From NCBI RefSeq assembly GCF_905220365.1, contig NC_061152.1, positions 919,001 to 983,000 of the forward strand: 64,000 nt of DNA, in the 5' to 3' direction. This document shows positions 59,701 through 63,169 of the stretch, piece after piece. The notes beneath the pieces are model-generated. The model was not told the DNA's origin. It worked only from the letters and a program-made list of their open reading frames with translations, and searched no databases. The DNA is from Vanessa cardui (Eukaryota > Arthropoda > Insecta > Lepidoptera > Nymphalidae). Position numbers and translations under genes: made by a program. How positions within the stretch are numbered: position 1 is the first letter of the stretch; the number at the start of each line of letters is the position of its first letter.

Positions 59701-61851
59701 CAGTGTAACTACACGCACAAGGGACATAACATCTTAGTTCCCAAGGTTGGTGGCACATTGACGATGTAAGGAATAGTTAATATTTCTTACAGCGTCATTG
59801 TCTATGGGCGATGGTGACTTACCATCAGGTGGCCCATATGCTCGTCCGCCAACCTATACCATAAAAAAAATCATACAAAGTTAATAAAAGTGTGTTGAAA
59901 ATTAAAACAATGTATTCCTTTGTAAATGTATTCCTAAACATTGTATTGACCACCTCCGTGGTCGAGTGGTGTGTACACCGGTTTTCATGAGTACGCCACT
60001 CTGAGGTCCCGGGTTCGATTCCTGGCCGAGTCGATGTAGATTACTATTAGTTTTCTATGTCGTCTCGGGTCTGGGTGTTTGTGCCGTCGTTACTTCTGAT
60101 CTTCCACAACACAAGTGCTTTAGCTACTCACATTGGGATCAGAGTAATGTGTGTGATGTTGTCTCATGTTTATTTACAAAGTACCCCGGCCGCGTCTATC
60201 TGTCTGTATGTTCGCGATATACTCCAAAACTACTGAACGGATTTTCATGCGGTTTTCACTAATAGACAAATGGATTCATAAGGAAGGTTCAGGTATATAA
60301 TTTATTGAGGTTTTTGCGTAAATAAGTTGAAATAGAAAGACAATAGGCTATTTGACTGGTTTTTAAAATCCATTTTATATTATTTAGTAGAGGTTAAGGA
60401 ACCCAGTGAAAGTTGATTTTTTTATTTCTAGTACATGTTTGCGAAAAATATCATATTAAAATTCCGGTCGGTGACGTCACTTTCCTGTATTTTAATCTGT
60501 GTTACATATACTAGAAAAGCAAGGTAAACAAGAAAGTGACTTGATCATAAGCCCGGCCGATCAGGAGCGTTTCGTGTCACGTGACAAACGTTTGAAAAAA
60601 TGCATTTTTATTAATTGATTTTTAGAATAAATTAAGTATTATTTTCAACTTTCGTTAGTAAATAACCATTTTCAAACTCATAATATACACTGATTACAAT
60701 AATTCACAATTTATTTTTCGCATTGTCAAATAGCCTATTGTTAAACGTGTCGGAAAAAACAACAAAAAAATGTAAATCGATGTCGGGATGTGACGCTAAT
60801 ATGTGTGTTTCTCCAGGGAACTTTTTGGCGAGGGCCTCCACTGGGCCGGGTGCACGATAATAGCCCTGCTGGGCCAGCAGAGGCGCTTTGAGGCCCTCGA
60901 CTTCTGCTACCACATCCTGCGCGTGCAGCGCGTCGACGGGAAGGATGAGCTGGTTAAGGGAATCGTGAGTGTGGCTTTGCATTATACTTGTAATCAGTTA
61001 GATAGGGGGGGGGGGGGTGTGATTAGGTAGGGGGTCGAAACCTGGAGTCTCCTGACAAATACTCTATGAATAGCTTTAGTGCCGGTCCTCGGCTCACGGC
61101 AAGTACGCTTGCGTTACGATGAAATGATCATCCTATATTTCCAAAGGTGATAAGATAAGGTGGTAAGATCCATCATCATCAACAGCAGCATCATCATAAT
61201 CAGCATCGCCATCAGCACCACCATCAGGACCATCACCACAGTCATAGTCATCACCGTCATTATAATTATCACCATCATCATCGTCATAATCACCACCATC
61301 ACTACCACCACCACCACCACCAGTACTACTACTACCATCACCACCACCACCACCACCAACAACAACAACAAAATCAACACTACAATCATCATCATCACCA
61401 CCACTACCATAATCATTATCATCATCATCATCTTCGTTGTCAACATCATCATCACCACCACGACACCATCATCATTATTGTAGAAATAATACGTTTTAGA
61501 GTACAACAATTAAAACGGTTTATTGAAAAAAGTGCAAGTGACATAACGAATTGACAAGCGCATAGAAAAAGTTAAGAGATGGACAATAAGAATTATTAAA
61601 GAGGTTAGGCGTTGTTTATATTCTTCCAACAATTATCATCATAATAATTATTATAATATTGCACAGATCTAACGTTGTCAATTTTATCCCCGCAGCCCCT
61701 GAAGCGCATGGTGGACCGCATCAGGCGGTTCCAGGTGCTCAACTCTCAGATCTTCAGCGTCCTCGGAAGACACCTGGCCGCTGACGACGAGCGCGCCGGA
61801 GTCGAGCACGTGCGATGCTTCCCCCCTCCCGCCGCCACCCACCACAACTGA
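28501..61851 (+). CDS. CYFIP (Sra-1): CYFIP / Sra-1, WAVE regulatory complex subunit; 28 coding exons
   Basis: The 28 exons total 3822 bp and encode 1273 residues; every junction is GT-AG and all phases agree. Human CYFIP1 is 1253 residues. The protein binds Rac1-GTP in the WAVE complex (with Nckap1/Hem, Abi, HSPC300 and WAVE/SCAR) to drive Arp2/3 actin branching, and in animals also partners FMRP in translational control. The N-terminal Rac-binding region (ALSNVDVLDELTLPDEQPCI to about 330) and the long cytoplasmic-FMRP-interacting region follow in normal order. The two Arg at 191-192 align with the human A-site Lys189-Arg190, while the human Cys179 position is Ser181. LLDKRYRAEC (exon 17) aligns with the reported eIF4E-contact segment, and LLGYQG (exon 21) with the D-site region. 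Introns are full of transposons and tandem repeats, several touching splice sites. Confidence 0.97.
29176..29312 (+). CDS. CYFIP (Sra-1): CYFIP coding exon 2
   Basis: Acceptor TTGATTTCAG, donor GTATGT. Residues 26-71, including EQPCIEAAPCSILYQANFDT and FVTGIAKYIEEATVH, a highly conserved family block. Confidence 0.96.
29355..29662 (-). mobile_element. SINE-A copy with target-site duplication (intron 2)
   Basis: (CAA)n tail to head, flanked by AAGTTAAC on both sides, 42 bp after the exon 2 donor. Confidence 0.9.
29715..29930 (-). mobile_element. Repeat I copy (intron 2)
   Basis: Reverse of the 13105 copy: AACAAAGTCGCTTTCTCTGT, AACAGATTTTGATGCGAGTT and AGAGTGATTCAAGAGGAAAG. Confidence 0.65.
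29983..30162 (+). CDS. CYFIP (Sra-1): CYFIP coding exon 3
   Basis: Residues 72-131, with AVMLYTWRCCSRAIPQPRSN, phase 0 at both ends. A ~73-bp piece of this exon has a split copy in intron 21 (53583-53735). Confidence 0.97.
30178..30310 (-). mobile_element. LINE tail, TTTATTGTACACC family
   Basis: ATATACTTTATTGTACACCA, GGCGGTCTTATCGCTAGGTA and TAGCGATTTCTACCAGACAA match a copy at 45665-45800. Confidence 0.6.
30704..31320 (+). repeat. Repeat G plus copied zinc-finger 3' flank (intron 3)
   Basis: 30704-30910 is Repeat G. 30930-31226 is nearly identical to 21660-21955 downstream of the zinc-finger gene (for example ATGCTTTCCTAGCC, GTCATAGGCAAAGGAAAAAG, AATACCCTCTAAACAAT). A second, short Repeat G tail follows at 31226-31312. 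It ends 20 bp before the exon 4 acceptor. A partial SINE-A tail lies upstream at 30595-30660. Confidence 0.8.
31340..31521 (+). CDS. CYFIP (Sra-1): CYFIP coding exon 4
   Basis: Residues 132-192 (RKAIERFCGEVRRLCHAEKR, AVLDELKNMKSSVKNDYSTY). It contains the Rac1 A-site region; the human Cys179 equivalent is Ser. Leaves in phase 2, donor GTGAGA. Confidence 0.97.
31545..31775 (-). mobile_element. SINE-B copy (intron 4)
   Basis: Starts 24 bp after the exon 4 donor; ATGAGACAACATCACATACA to CTCGACCATTGAGGTCGGC. A MITE-H scrap (31785-31822) follows. Confidence 0.88.
31867..31994 (+). CDS. CYFIP (Sra-1): CYFIP coding exon 5
   Basis: Residues 192-235: AAQFLKVMSDSQSLQESQNL and the following helix. Donor GTATGT, phase 1 exit. 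Confidence 0.96.
32038..32440 (-). mobile_element. LINE-D 3' end (intron 5)
   Basis: Minus-oriented copy that reaches into the coding end of the element (reverse of AATCCTTCTTGGGGCAAGGT) and stops near 32440. The AATATACCAGTGCCCCCTC that follows is not shared. Confidence 0.85.
32761..33015 (+). mobile_element. SINE-A copy, diverged (intron 5)
   Basis: Head AGCTGAGATGGCCCAGTGGT, body with deletions, ends GTGGGAAATTTACGGGCTTT. Confidence 0.82.
33018..33290 (-). repeat. Interspersed repeat family C (intron 5)
   Basis: Reverse orientation: TAGGTTGGGGGACGAGCATA to GACGGGCTTGCACAAAGCCC. Confidence 0.9.
33364..33461 (+). CDS. CYFIP (Sra-1): CYFIP coding exon 6
   Basis: Residues 235-267, GYEDLLCDVVNICVHMFETK and YLTPSEKHMLVK. 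Acceptor TTCCCCAG, donor GTAAGT. Confidence 0.96.
33518..33785 (-). mobile_element. MITE-F, one end missing (intron 6)
   Basis: Inverted relative to the 46253 copy: AACAGCTCCCTATCGCGCCA to GTTGTGTCGTACTGTA. The expected outer end on the left is absent. Confidence 0.85.
33810..33827. repeat. Poly(G) run, 18 bases (intron 6)
   Basis: Uninterrupted G run right after the MITE-F end; potential quadruplex-forming tract in the transcript. Confidence 0.95.
34201..34508 (-). mobile_element. SINE-A copy with target-site duplication (intron 6)
   Basis: AAAACCTCAC precedes the (AAC)n tail and recurs just after the head region at 34517. Nearly intact copy. A (CA)n run lies at 34600-34630. Confidence 0.92.
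34678..34782 (+). CDS. CYFIP (Sra-1): CYFIP coding exon 7
   Basis: Residues 268-302, VMGFGLFLMDSDVCNINRLD, phase 0 both ends. Donor GTAATA. Confidence 0.96.
34858..35205 (-). mobile_element. LINE-D 3' tail abutting the exon 8 acceptor
   Basis: Minus-oriented. The homology (GGCAAAGTTAAAAATGTCTG) ends about 20 bp before the splice AG of exon 8. Confidence 0.85.
35224..35309 (+). CDS. CYFIP (Sra-1): CYFIP coding exon 8
   Basis: Residues 303-331, NLEVVPLFGDMQIAPFNYIK. Acceptor GTTTTTTACAG, donor GTAAGG. Confidence 0.95.
35329..35778 (-). mobile_element. MITE-E, full-length (intron 8)
   Basis: Inverted relative to the 8069 copy; ends AATAGGCTATTTGACAGTG and AGTCAAACAGCCTATA. Confidence 0.88.
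35795..36125 (+). mobile_element. SINE-A copy, rearranged (intron 8)
   Basis: Head degraded; the CACATGTGTATTCCACCAA segment occurs twice, an internal duplication. Confidence 0.8.
36174..36294 (+). CDS. CYFIP (Sra-1): CYFIP coding exon 9
   Basis: Residues 331-371, KWPLSSSPNPPSPQADLMVH then LPQIREEHQNYISELARYSN. The Pro/Ser segment is the variable loop of the family and comes from a C-rich stretch. Confidence 0.93.
36465..36755 (+). repeat. Interspersed repeat family C (intron 9)
   Basis: Nearly complete copy from CTTGGTGGTAGGGCTTTGTG to CCAACCTATACCATAAAAAA. Confidence 0.9.
36895..37340. mobile_element. Repeat I (minus) followed by a SINE-A fragment (plus)
   Basis: 36895-37110 is an inverted Repeat I (AACGGATTTTGATGCGGTTC). 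37190-37340 is the 3' part of a SINE-A (GGTGAAGGAAAACGTCGTTA to TTTAGCCCAGCTGTT). Confidence 0.65.
37345..38230. other. Intron 9 remainder, no gene seen
   Basis: AT-rich. ATCGATTT-type strings recur between 37690 and 38110 (GATCGATTTTT, TATCGATTTAAAAAATCGAT), a locally self-complementary stretch without obvious family. Confidence 0.45.
38231..38241. repeat. Poly(C) run forming the exon 10 acceptor tract
   Basis: Eleven C followed directly by AG and exon 10: the polypyrimidine tract is a pure C homopolymer, unusual in this AT-rich gene. Confidence 0.95.
38244..38435 (+). CDS. CYFIP (Sra-1): CYFIP coding exon 10
   Basis: Residues 372-435, CLRGLQLLSSWCSVLTELCS and EEYER. For about the first 50 codons every third base is G or C; the bias breaks abruptly near the end of the exon. 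Donor GTGAGT. Confidence 0.96.
38688..38800 (+). mobile_element. SINE-A 3' part (intron 10)
   Basis: 5'-truncated copy, AAATTCTGCCACATGTGTAT to AGCAGTGGGAATTTA, ending 24 bp before exon 11. Confidence 0.88.
38824..39038 (+). CDS. CYFIP (Sra-1): CYFIP coding exon 11
   Basis: Residues 436-507, ATRYNYTSEEKFAMIEVIAM and IKGLQVLMARMETVF. Donor GTGAGG; leaves in phase 2. Confidence 0.97.
39041..39950. repeat. Minisatellite, ~60-bp units, starting at the exon 11 donor
   Basis: About fifteen units of TTTTGGGTTTATTTGG, CCCAGAGTAGCTCATAGGGC and AGATAGATTTTAAGA. The first unit starts two bases after the donor GT. A ~190-bp higher-order block (39455-39640) is repeated at 39665-39820 almost exactly, so the array grew in larger steps too. 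Confidence 0.95.
40190..40335 (+). mobile_element. Retrotransposon tail, ATTATAAATGTG family
   Basis: TACTAATATTATAAATGTGT, CGCTGAACCGAATTCGATGT and AAGAATAGACATAGGGTATC form a common lepidopteran repeat end; a related copy starts at 28985. Confidence 0.55.
40418..40650 (-). mobile_element. SINE-B abutting the exon 12 acceptor
   Basis: Minus-oriented full copy; its head (GGAGGTCGTCA) ends about 20 bp before the splice AG at 40667-40668, so the likely branch-point region lies within SINE sequence. Confidence 0.9.
40669..40799 (+). CDS. CYFIP (Sra-1): CYFIP coding exon 12
   Basis: Residues 507-551, SIIVSVRETCGDWARGCEPQ to KVPRRNVG, matching the family block around the conserved KVPRR. All codons end in G or C. 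Donor GTGAGT at 40800. Reading past the donor, the frame stays open through two of the downstream copies. Confidence 0.95.
40800..41825 (+). repeat. Tandem array of the exon 12 3' end with its splice donor and (CA)n
   Basis: Eight further copies of the last ~50 bp of exon 12 (AAGAAGGACGCCGACGCCAG to GGAACGTCG) follow, each ending in GTGAGTGCCG and a (CA)n run and separated by CACGCTCTGATCAC. First-codon positions are 40862, 40976, 41118, 41220, 41366, 41482, 41598 and 41734. Unit lengths vary (102-146 bp) only through the CA run. The exonic part is invariant except for GCC/GCT at one codon. The exon is therefore followed by eight extra perfect donor sites. Confidence 0.97.
41840..42370 (-). 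mobile_element. SINE-A fragment (41840-41962) and full SINE-A (42078-42370)
   Basis: Both are minus-oriented. The first retains only the head half; the second runs from GCCTGTAAATTTCCCACTGC to GGGCCATCTCGACTC. Confidence 0.88.
42590..42893 (-). mobile_element. LINE-D 3' tail near the exon 13 acceptor
   Basis: Minus-oriented; the homology ends at GGCAAAGTTAAAAATGTCT, about 38 bp before exon 13, the same internal breakpoint as the copy before exon 8. Confidence 0.85.
42932..43102 (+). CDS. CYFIP (Sra-1): CYFIP coding exon 13
   Basis: Residues 551-608, GPSSTQLYMVRTQLEALISD and ETFHRQSFYWMYMLNLA. Phase 1 at both ends. Confidence 0.97.
43440..43540 (+). mobile_element. Repeat G fragment (intron 13)
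   Basis: TTACATCAGCTATCTGTCAG and CGAATCGGTCCAGTCGTTCT resemble the middle of Repeat G. Confidence 0.5.
43603..43885 (+). repeat. Interspersed repeat family C (intron 13)
   Basis: Full-length copy ending CCAACCTATACCATAAAAAA. Confidence 0.9.
44347..44429 (+). CDS. CYFIP (Sra-1): CYFIP coding exon 14
   Basis: Residues 608-635, SLAKCCDLSQLWYREFYLEM then TMGRKVN. Acceptor TTTCACCAG, donor GTAAGA. Confidence 0.96.
44604..44750 (+). mobile_element. Repeat I directly upstream of exon 15
   Basis: ACTATATTGTCCATGTATTG to GACTTTGTTTTATTCTGTGT; the splice acceptor begins within a few bases of its end. Confidence 0.7.
44756..44898 (+). CDS. CYFIP (Sra-1): CYFIP coding exon 15
   Basis: Residues 636-683. 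KCTVRHQHNEECNDLITMEK, then the conserved RIQFPIEMSMPWILTDHIL. The first ~20 residues are absent from human CYFIP1, where TMGRRIQFPIEMSM is continuous. Confidence 0.95.
44930..45130 (-). mobile_element. SINE-B copy (intron 15)
   Basis: ATGAGACAACATCACATACA to GTGGAGGTCGTCA, with a deletion around the A box. Confidence 0.85.
45210..46105 (-). mobile_element. SINE-A interrupted by a ~600-bp nested insert
   Basis: The SINE-A body stops at CAGGTTTCCCCACGA (45353) and resumes at TGATGTTTTCCTTCACCG (45963). Between them lie a scrap of another SINE-A head, a MITE-E (45391-45665) and a TTTATTGTACACC-type LINE tail (45665-45950). Confidence 0.75.
46253..46590. mobile_element. MITE-F, full-length (intron 15)
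   Basis: TAGTACGACACAACTTAGAT at one end and ATCTGATTTGTGTCGTACTA at the other. Internally CGACGAATAGCGTCGAATGA. No reading frame. Only 41 bp separate it from exon 16. Confidence 0.88.
46632..46805 (+). CDS. CYFIP (Sra-1): CYFIP coding exon 16
   Basis: Residues 683-741, YVLYPLDLYNDSAQYALTVF and DEVEAEVNLCFDQFVYKL. Donor GTTAGA is a weaker site than its neighbours. Confidence 0.95.
46915..47370. repeat. Minisatellite, GAGTGATTGATTTAGAGTTA units (intron 16)
   Basis: About fifteen units of ~26 bp built on GTGAGTGATTGATTTAGAG; the motif contains donor-like GTGAGT strings throughout. Confidence 0.93.
47482..47620 (+). CDS. CYFIP (Sra-1): CYFIP coding exon 17
   Basis: Residues 741-787, LLDKRYRAECASRGASTGCG then YASLLRQRHVALLGRHVDL. 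Every codon ends in G or C, and the SRGASTGCGAG stretch is richer in Ala and Gly than the human equivalent. LDKRxRxEC matches the segment reported to contact eIF4E in CYFIP1. Confidence 0.94.
47625..48130. repeat. GC-rich minisatellite with TGACGTCA palindromes, from the exon 17 donor
   Basis: Units of ~35-40 bp alternate CACACGCGGTGACGTCACC with CCGCCGCGCCGC and CACTGCAAGT. I count about eleven perfect TGACGTCA sites and several one-base variants. The array begins within ~20 bp of the donor and fades at 48130. TGACGTCA is the consensus full CRE (CREB/ATF site); function here is unknown. Confidence 0.95.
48412..48900. mobile_element. MITE-H interrupted by SINE-A (48433-48723)
   Basis: TTACCCTAAGATTACAAAATTC, then a minus-oriented SINE-A, then AAAATTCTATAATCTATC and the rest of MITE-H. 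AAAATTC is the target-site duplication. Confidence 0.85.
48940..49270 (+). repeat. Repeat M copy (intron 17)
   Basis: GTTAATGAAACAAAATTTGA, CTCTGTAAGAGAAGATTTAT and AATATTTACGCACGTCAGAG match 22735-22880; an extra ~200 bp lies inside this copy. Confidence 0.65.
49491..50002. mobile_element. Inverted-repeat element with nested MITE-F (49526-49863)
   Basis: AAATAAAACTAGTTATAACG at 49491 pairs with CGTTATAACTAGTTTTATTT near 49980-50000. Inside it, MITE-F runs from TAGTACGACACAAC to GTTGTGTTGAACTA. CCGTGACCACGAACGCTGTA and GTGCTCGAAACGTC mark the host element. Confidence 0.8.
50073..50159 (+). CDS. CYFIP (Sra-1): CYFIP coding exon 18
   Basis: Residues 788-816, VAQRINADMHRALDAAVAKF and EAGDITGVV. 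Acceptor TTTTTCCCATAG, donor GTGAGT. Third-base G/C rises from mixed at the start to complete at the end. Confidence 0.94.
50250..50520 (-). mobile_element. SINE-A copy, diverged (intron 18)
   Basis: GCCTGTAAATCTCTCACTGC to ATCATCGGTTAAGATGC; the head is lost. A LINE-D scrap follows at 50745-50850. Confidence 0.82.
50888..51161. repeat. Two ~130-bp tandem units (SINE-A head plus flank) ending at the exon 19 acceptor
   Basis: Each unit has TGCCTGGGTTTGA, GGGCCATTAATGGTC, AATTCAAGGTCAAAT and TAATGGTCGT. The second unit runs into the acceptor (GTCGTAAATGCATGTCACCAG). Confidence 0.88.
51162..51361 (+). CDS. CYFIP (Sra-1): CYFIP coding exon 19
   Basis: Residues 817-883, ELEGLIAVNRLCHKLLSRYL and [20 protein letters not shown], the most conserved block of the family. 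Leaves in phase 2, donor GTGAGA. Confidence 0.98.
51400..51640 (+). repeat. Interspersed repeat family C, diverged (intron 19)
   Basis: CAGTACTCAGTATTGTTGTT to CCACCAGGTGGCCCATTGCT. Confidence 0.8.
51640..52370. repeat. Minisatellite, ~130-bp units, ending at the exon 20 acceptor
   Basis: About six units of CGGTGACATATACGTACG, TTATATGTTCGATATATCG, ACATTGCGTGTCGCTAGTAG, GAATGCATCTCCCCCC and TAGATTGTAATCTAACG. The TTGTAATCTCACGGTGAC part comes from MITE-H. The last unit ends ~25 bp before exon 20. Confidence 0.95.
52372..52505 (+). CDS. CYFIP (Sra-1): CYFIP coding exon 20
   Basis: Residues 883-928, RFVKCRGIQFAPVVQREKLQ and WGSKQLSLAYSAQYAQYN. Acceptor TTGTACGCAG, donor GTAAGT. Confidence 0.96.
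52511..52708 (+). mobile_element. SINE-B starting at the exon 20 donor
   Basis: ACGACCTC joins directly to GTTCATGGGTACGCC, an internal deletion of the A box region. It starts about six bases after the exon end, overlapping the downstream edge of the donor. Confidence 0.85.
52710..52995 (-). mobile_element. SINE-A copy (intron 20)
   Basis: CAACAACAGCCTGTAAATTC to CCACTGGGCCATTTTATAT, inserted at or near the end of the SINE-B. Confidence 0.88.
53131..53322 (+). CDS. CYFIP (Sra-1): CYFIP coding exon 21
   Basis: Residues 928-992, GFVGPQHLHALVRLLGYQGV to LPRYDYGSNG. All codons end in G or C; Ala is frequent (ALAAAMPRHC). The donor is GTCAGT, weaker than average. LLGYQG aligns with the Rac1 D-site region of human CYFIP1. 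Confidence 0.95.
53306..53735 (+). repeat. Tandem units carrying a copied exon 21 end and a split exon 3 fragment
   Basis: GACTACGGCTCCAACGGTCA at the exon 21 end recurs at 53438 with its donor. Units also contain CACACCAGAACA, GTGTGTTTGTCGGTGATAG and runs of 11, 11 and 14 G (53416, 53525, 53662). At 53583-53617 and 53693-53735 lie two pieces of CYFIP exon 3 (30063-30098 and 30091-30133), with a three-base deletion, separated by one such unit. Confidence 0.92.
53736..54175 (+). mobile_element. LINE-D, 5'-truncated with coding end (intron 21)
   Basis: In frame it reads SFRLRKVNKSFLGQGIRFYN and FSKFKSFVKIH, the C-terminus of a non-LTR retrotransposon polyprotein, with the stop near 53950, then the 3' UTR shared by all LINE-D tails. 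Its 5' edge joins the exon 3 fragment directly. Confidence 0.88.
54320..54490 (+). repeat. ATGGCGGA repeat (intron 21)
   Basis: CCAACATGGCGGATAACAAA and CCAACATGGCGGACATCCAA in two ~125-bp units, with GGAACGTTTGCTGTCAGGAA between. An inverted relative lies at 59190-59570. Confidence 0.85.
54595..54790 (-). mobile_element. LINE-D 3' tail (intron 21)
   Basis: TTTATTCAAGTAGGCTTTTA to CAGTCATGTTAGTTAATAC, minus-oriented and short. Confidence 0.85.
54973..55097 (+). CDS. CYFIP (Sra-1): CYFIP coding exon 22
   Basis: Residues 992-1033, GVLGYYHAQLTDIVQYPDAR and FRELGNIILFCMLIEQ. Donor GTATAA. Confidence 0.95.
55100..55553 (+). mobile_element. SINE-A interrupted by repeat family C (intron 22)
   Basis: The SINE-A head starts within a few bases of the donor (AACCGATGATTACGGGTTCA) and stops at GAGGTAACCTG. 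An inverted family C copy (55215-55490) follows, then the SINE end AGTCCAGCAGTGGGTAATTT. Confidence 0.85.
55688..55766 (+). CDS. CYFIP (Sra-1): CYFIP coding exon 23
   Basis: Residues 1034-1060, ALSQEEVTDLLHAAPFQNIL, a diagnostic family block. Acceptor TTTCTCTCAG, donor GTAAGT. Confidence 0.97.
55902..56200 (+). mobile_element. SINE-A copy (intron 23)
   Basis: Head AGAGATGACCCAGTGGTTAG, body, and a long (TTG)n tail. Confidence 0.9.
56368..56580 (-). pseudogene. Non-LTR retrotransposon RT C-terminal fragment (intron 23)
   Basis: Minus strand reads RRNEEHIVRKVLSLVDGYRG, KRWMDCVKGDMVRESVTCEM and DRDVWKEKTCCADP, the typical C-terminal block of an insect LINE reverse transcriptase. 5'-truncated, open for 62 codons. 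Confidence 0.8.
56635..56865 (+). mobile_element. SINE-B copy (intron 23)
   Basis: TGACGACCTCCGTGGTCGAG with intact A and B boxes, ending 20 bp before exon 24. Confidence 0.9.
56882..56976 (+). CDS. CYFIP (Sra-1): CYFIP coding exon 24
   Basis: Residues 1060-1091, EGEKSETKQKRLEAKYSALQ and IVQNVEKYGTAK. Donor GTGAGC. Confidence 0.94.
57025..57645. repeat. Minisatellite, ~30-bp units (intron 24)
   Basis: About twenty units of GACTTCCCCTTAACTAGTAG TTGTTAGC and a sister type with AACAAATCGTCGTTAGCG. The pyrimidine-rich unit repeatedly mimics a polypyrimidine tract. It ends ~40 bp before exon 25. Confidence 0.95.
57687..57868 (+). CDS. CYFIP (Sra-1): CYFIP coding exon 25
   Basis: Residues 1092-1152, QSQLSREGDLLTRERLCCGL then a Pro/Ala-rich AAPQWPAPPAPPHHAP. 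Every codon ends in G or C. The acceptor region is GAGCAGCAG, three AGs in a row; 57687 was chosen because it keeps the human spacing. Donor GTACGC. Confidence 0.92.
57869..58115. repeat. Minisatellite CACTGATACACACGCACA from the exon 25 donor
   Basis: Units of GCTCGCACTGATACACACG, with GCACACAC and GTTACGTACAC variants, starting immediately after the exon 25 donor. Confidence 0.94.
58140..58500 (+). mobile_element. Repeat G split by a SINE-A scrap (intron 25)
   Basis: GAGTTTGAATTTAACAAAAA to GTACCGTGTATACATATGTA, with AACAACAGCCTGTAAATTTC inside at 58325-58400. Confidence 0.7.
58560..58805 (-). mobile_element. LINE-D 3' tail (intron 25)
   Basis: TCAAAATAAACTTTATTCAA to TAACTCCACGCTTTTTTATC. 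Confidence 0.88.
59056..59118 (+). CDS. CYFIP (Sra-1): CYFIP coding exon 26
   Basis: Residues 1152-1173, LWSALQFLYCIPVGDTQFTV, 63 bp. Human reads [20 protein letters not shown] here. Donor GTAAGT. Confidence 0.97.
59190..59570 (-). repeat. ATGGCGGA repeat, inverted, about three units (intron 26)
   Basis: CCGCCATGTTAGATTTAAGT, CCGCCATGTTGAATTAAATC and CCGCCATATTGGATTTG mark successive ~120-bp units. Confidence 0.88.
59600..59870 (+). repeat. Interspersed repeat family C (intron 26)
   Basis: TTGGTGGTAGGGCTTTGTGC to CCAACCTATACCATAAAAAA. Confidence 0.9.
59948..60175 (+). mobile_element. SINE-B copy (intron 26)
   Basis: GACCACCTCCGTGGTCGAGT to TGATGTTGTCTCATGTTTAT. A Repeat I-like piece follows at 60190-60330. 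Confidence 0.9.
60341..60740 (+). mobile_element. MITE-E, full-length with perfect ends (intron 26)
   Basis: CAATAGGCTATTTGAC and GTCAAATAGCCTATTG are exact inverted copies. Confidence 0.92.
60817..60964 (+). CDS. CYFIP (Sra-1): CYFIP coding exon 27
   Basis: Residues 1173-1222, ELFGEGLHWAGCTIIALLGQ and FCYHILRVQRVDGKDELVK. Donor GTGAGT; a 13-base G run follows at 61005-61017. Confidence 0.97.
61160..61485. repeat. CAT/CAC/CAA triplet-rich low-complexity tract (intron 27)
   Basis: Irregular trinucleotides (CATCAT, CACCAC, CAACAA, ATAATC). Open frames on both strands are a consequence of the composition and are not genes. Confidence 0.95.
61696..61851 (+). CDS. CYFIP (Sra-1): CYFIP coding exon 28 (terminal)
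   Basis: Residues 1223-1273, PLKRMVDRIRRFQVLNSQIF and VEHVRCFPPP, then TGA at 61849-61851. The VEHVRCF-PP end is the family C-terminus. Confidence 0.97.
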   Translation, partial: PLKRMVDRIRRFQVLNSQIFSVLGRHLAADDERAGVEHVRCFPPPAATHHN

Positions 61852-62052
61852 ACACACTAGCGTACGATATGACCATATTATTGATCATATATATATAGAT
61901 GGCCGATCAAAGTCTTACTAAACTGAGCAAGTCAACTTACTCCAAGGAGGAGATGTAGTTAATAATTTAAACTGATATTATTACTGATAACAGTTATTGT
62001 TATTCTTATTAATGATAATTGGTAATGATATATGAATATAATAATTAATAAC

Positions 62053-62058
62053 AATAAA
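62053..62058 (+). terminator. Poly(A) signal AATAAA of CYFIP
   Basis: First canonical AATAAA after the stop, giving a 3' UTR of roughly 220 bp. MITE-H begins at about 62070, so the transcript may end at the edge of a transposon. Confidence 0.65.
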
Positions 62059-62069
62059 TGCTTAAATAT

Positions 62070-62156
62070 ATCACAGTGAGATTACAAGCGTCGTTAGATA
62101 ACAATCTATCTAGTGAGATTGTAATCTGTCGAACTGTGAACCGTGAGATATGATTG
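62070..62156. mobile_element. MITE-H fragment
   Basis: ATCACAGTGAGATTACAAGC and TCTAGTGAGATTGTAATCTG. Confidence 0.7.
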
Positions 62157-62475
62157 CAACAGGCTATTTGACTGGTTTTTAAAATCCATTCTATATTATT
62201 AAGTAGAGGTTAAGAAACCCAGTAAAAGTAGATTTTTTTTATTTCTAGTACGTATTTGCCGAAAAATATCATATTAAAAATTCCATATTTAAATAGCGCG
62301 CGAAAATACTTGGACAATATGGCGCTGCAATGGGGTCAGTGACGTCACTTTCCTGTATTTTAATCTGTGGTACATATAGTAGACAAGCAAGTTTAACAAG
62401 AAAGTGACTTTATCATAAACCCGGCCGATCGGGAGCGTTTTGTGTCACGTGACAAACGTTTGCAAAAAATCATTT
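62157..62475 (+). mobile_element. MITE-E, 3'-truncated
   Basis: AACAGGCTATTTGACTGG to GTGACAAACGTTTGCAAAA; the outer right end is missing. A family C scrap (minus) follows at 62480-62585. Confidence 0.88.
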
Positions 62476-62692
62476 CTATTTATGCTCACTCACCCATCAG
62501 ACTGGTACGCAACAATACTGCGTACTGTTGTTTAGCGGTAGAATATCTGATGAGTGGGCTTGCACAAAGCCCTACCAAGTAACGCCAATGCTTATAATAT
62601 TCAAGGTCATCTTTGAAGATGAAGTCACAGCATCCCAAGGTCAAATTTGTTAACATTTTCTCTTGCTATTGATATAGATAATGTCGCGGTAA

Positions 62693-63014
62693 GTACGACA
62701 CAACTTAGATGTCGCATCGGCAAAATTCGTAAAACCGATCACATCCGAATTAAGTACGCTATCCCAAATTATCAATATTTATTTCTCATGTGAATATGAT
62801 CTTCACACAAACGCAGTAACGTGTAATATCACACGACCTAATATATTCGTCAATTCGACGCGTCGCTTCACACGCACTCGCTGTCTCGGGTCGAACTGAC
62901 GCGGGAATCTATAGCGACGAATAGCGTCGAGTGGCGCGATAGGGAGCTGTTTCTATTGGTTGCGTGAATCGGTTTTACTGAATTTGCCGATGCTACATCT
63001 AAGTTTTGTCGTAC
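62693..63014. mobile_element. MITE-F, full-length
   Basis: GTACGACACAACTTAGATGT and ACATCTAAGTTTTGTCGTAC at the ends. Confidence 0.9.
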
Positions 63015-63169
63015 TGTATATGAAATTCCAATTCTAATCATTTATTTTGTAAGACATTAAATATTAAGTATTTTAGTTTTAATAACACAATGTATAAGTA
63101 TTATATAATATATAAGCACACTATTAGTAATTTTACATATTGTATACATTTTCTACATAGTATAAAACA

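Noticed and set aside
61114..61509. Open frames of 107 and 131 codons made of Ile/Thr or Met/Val
   Set aside because: Low-complexity triplet repeats in intron 27; no domain, no splice context.
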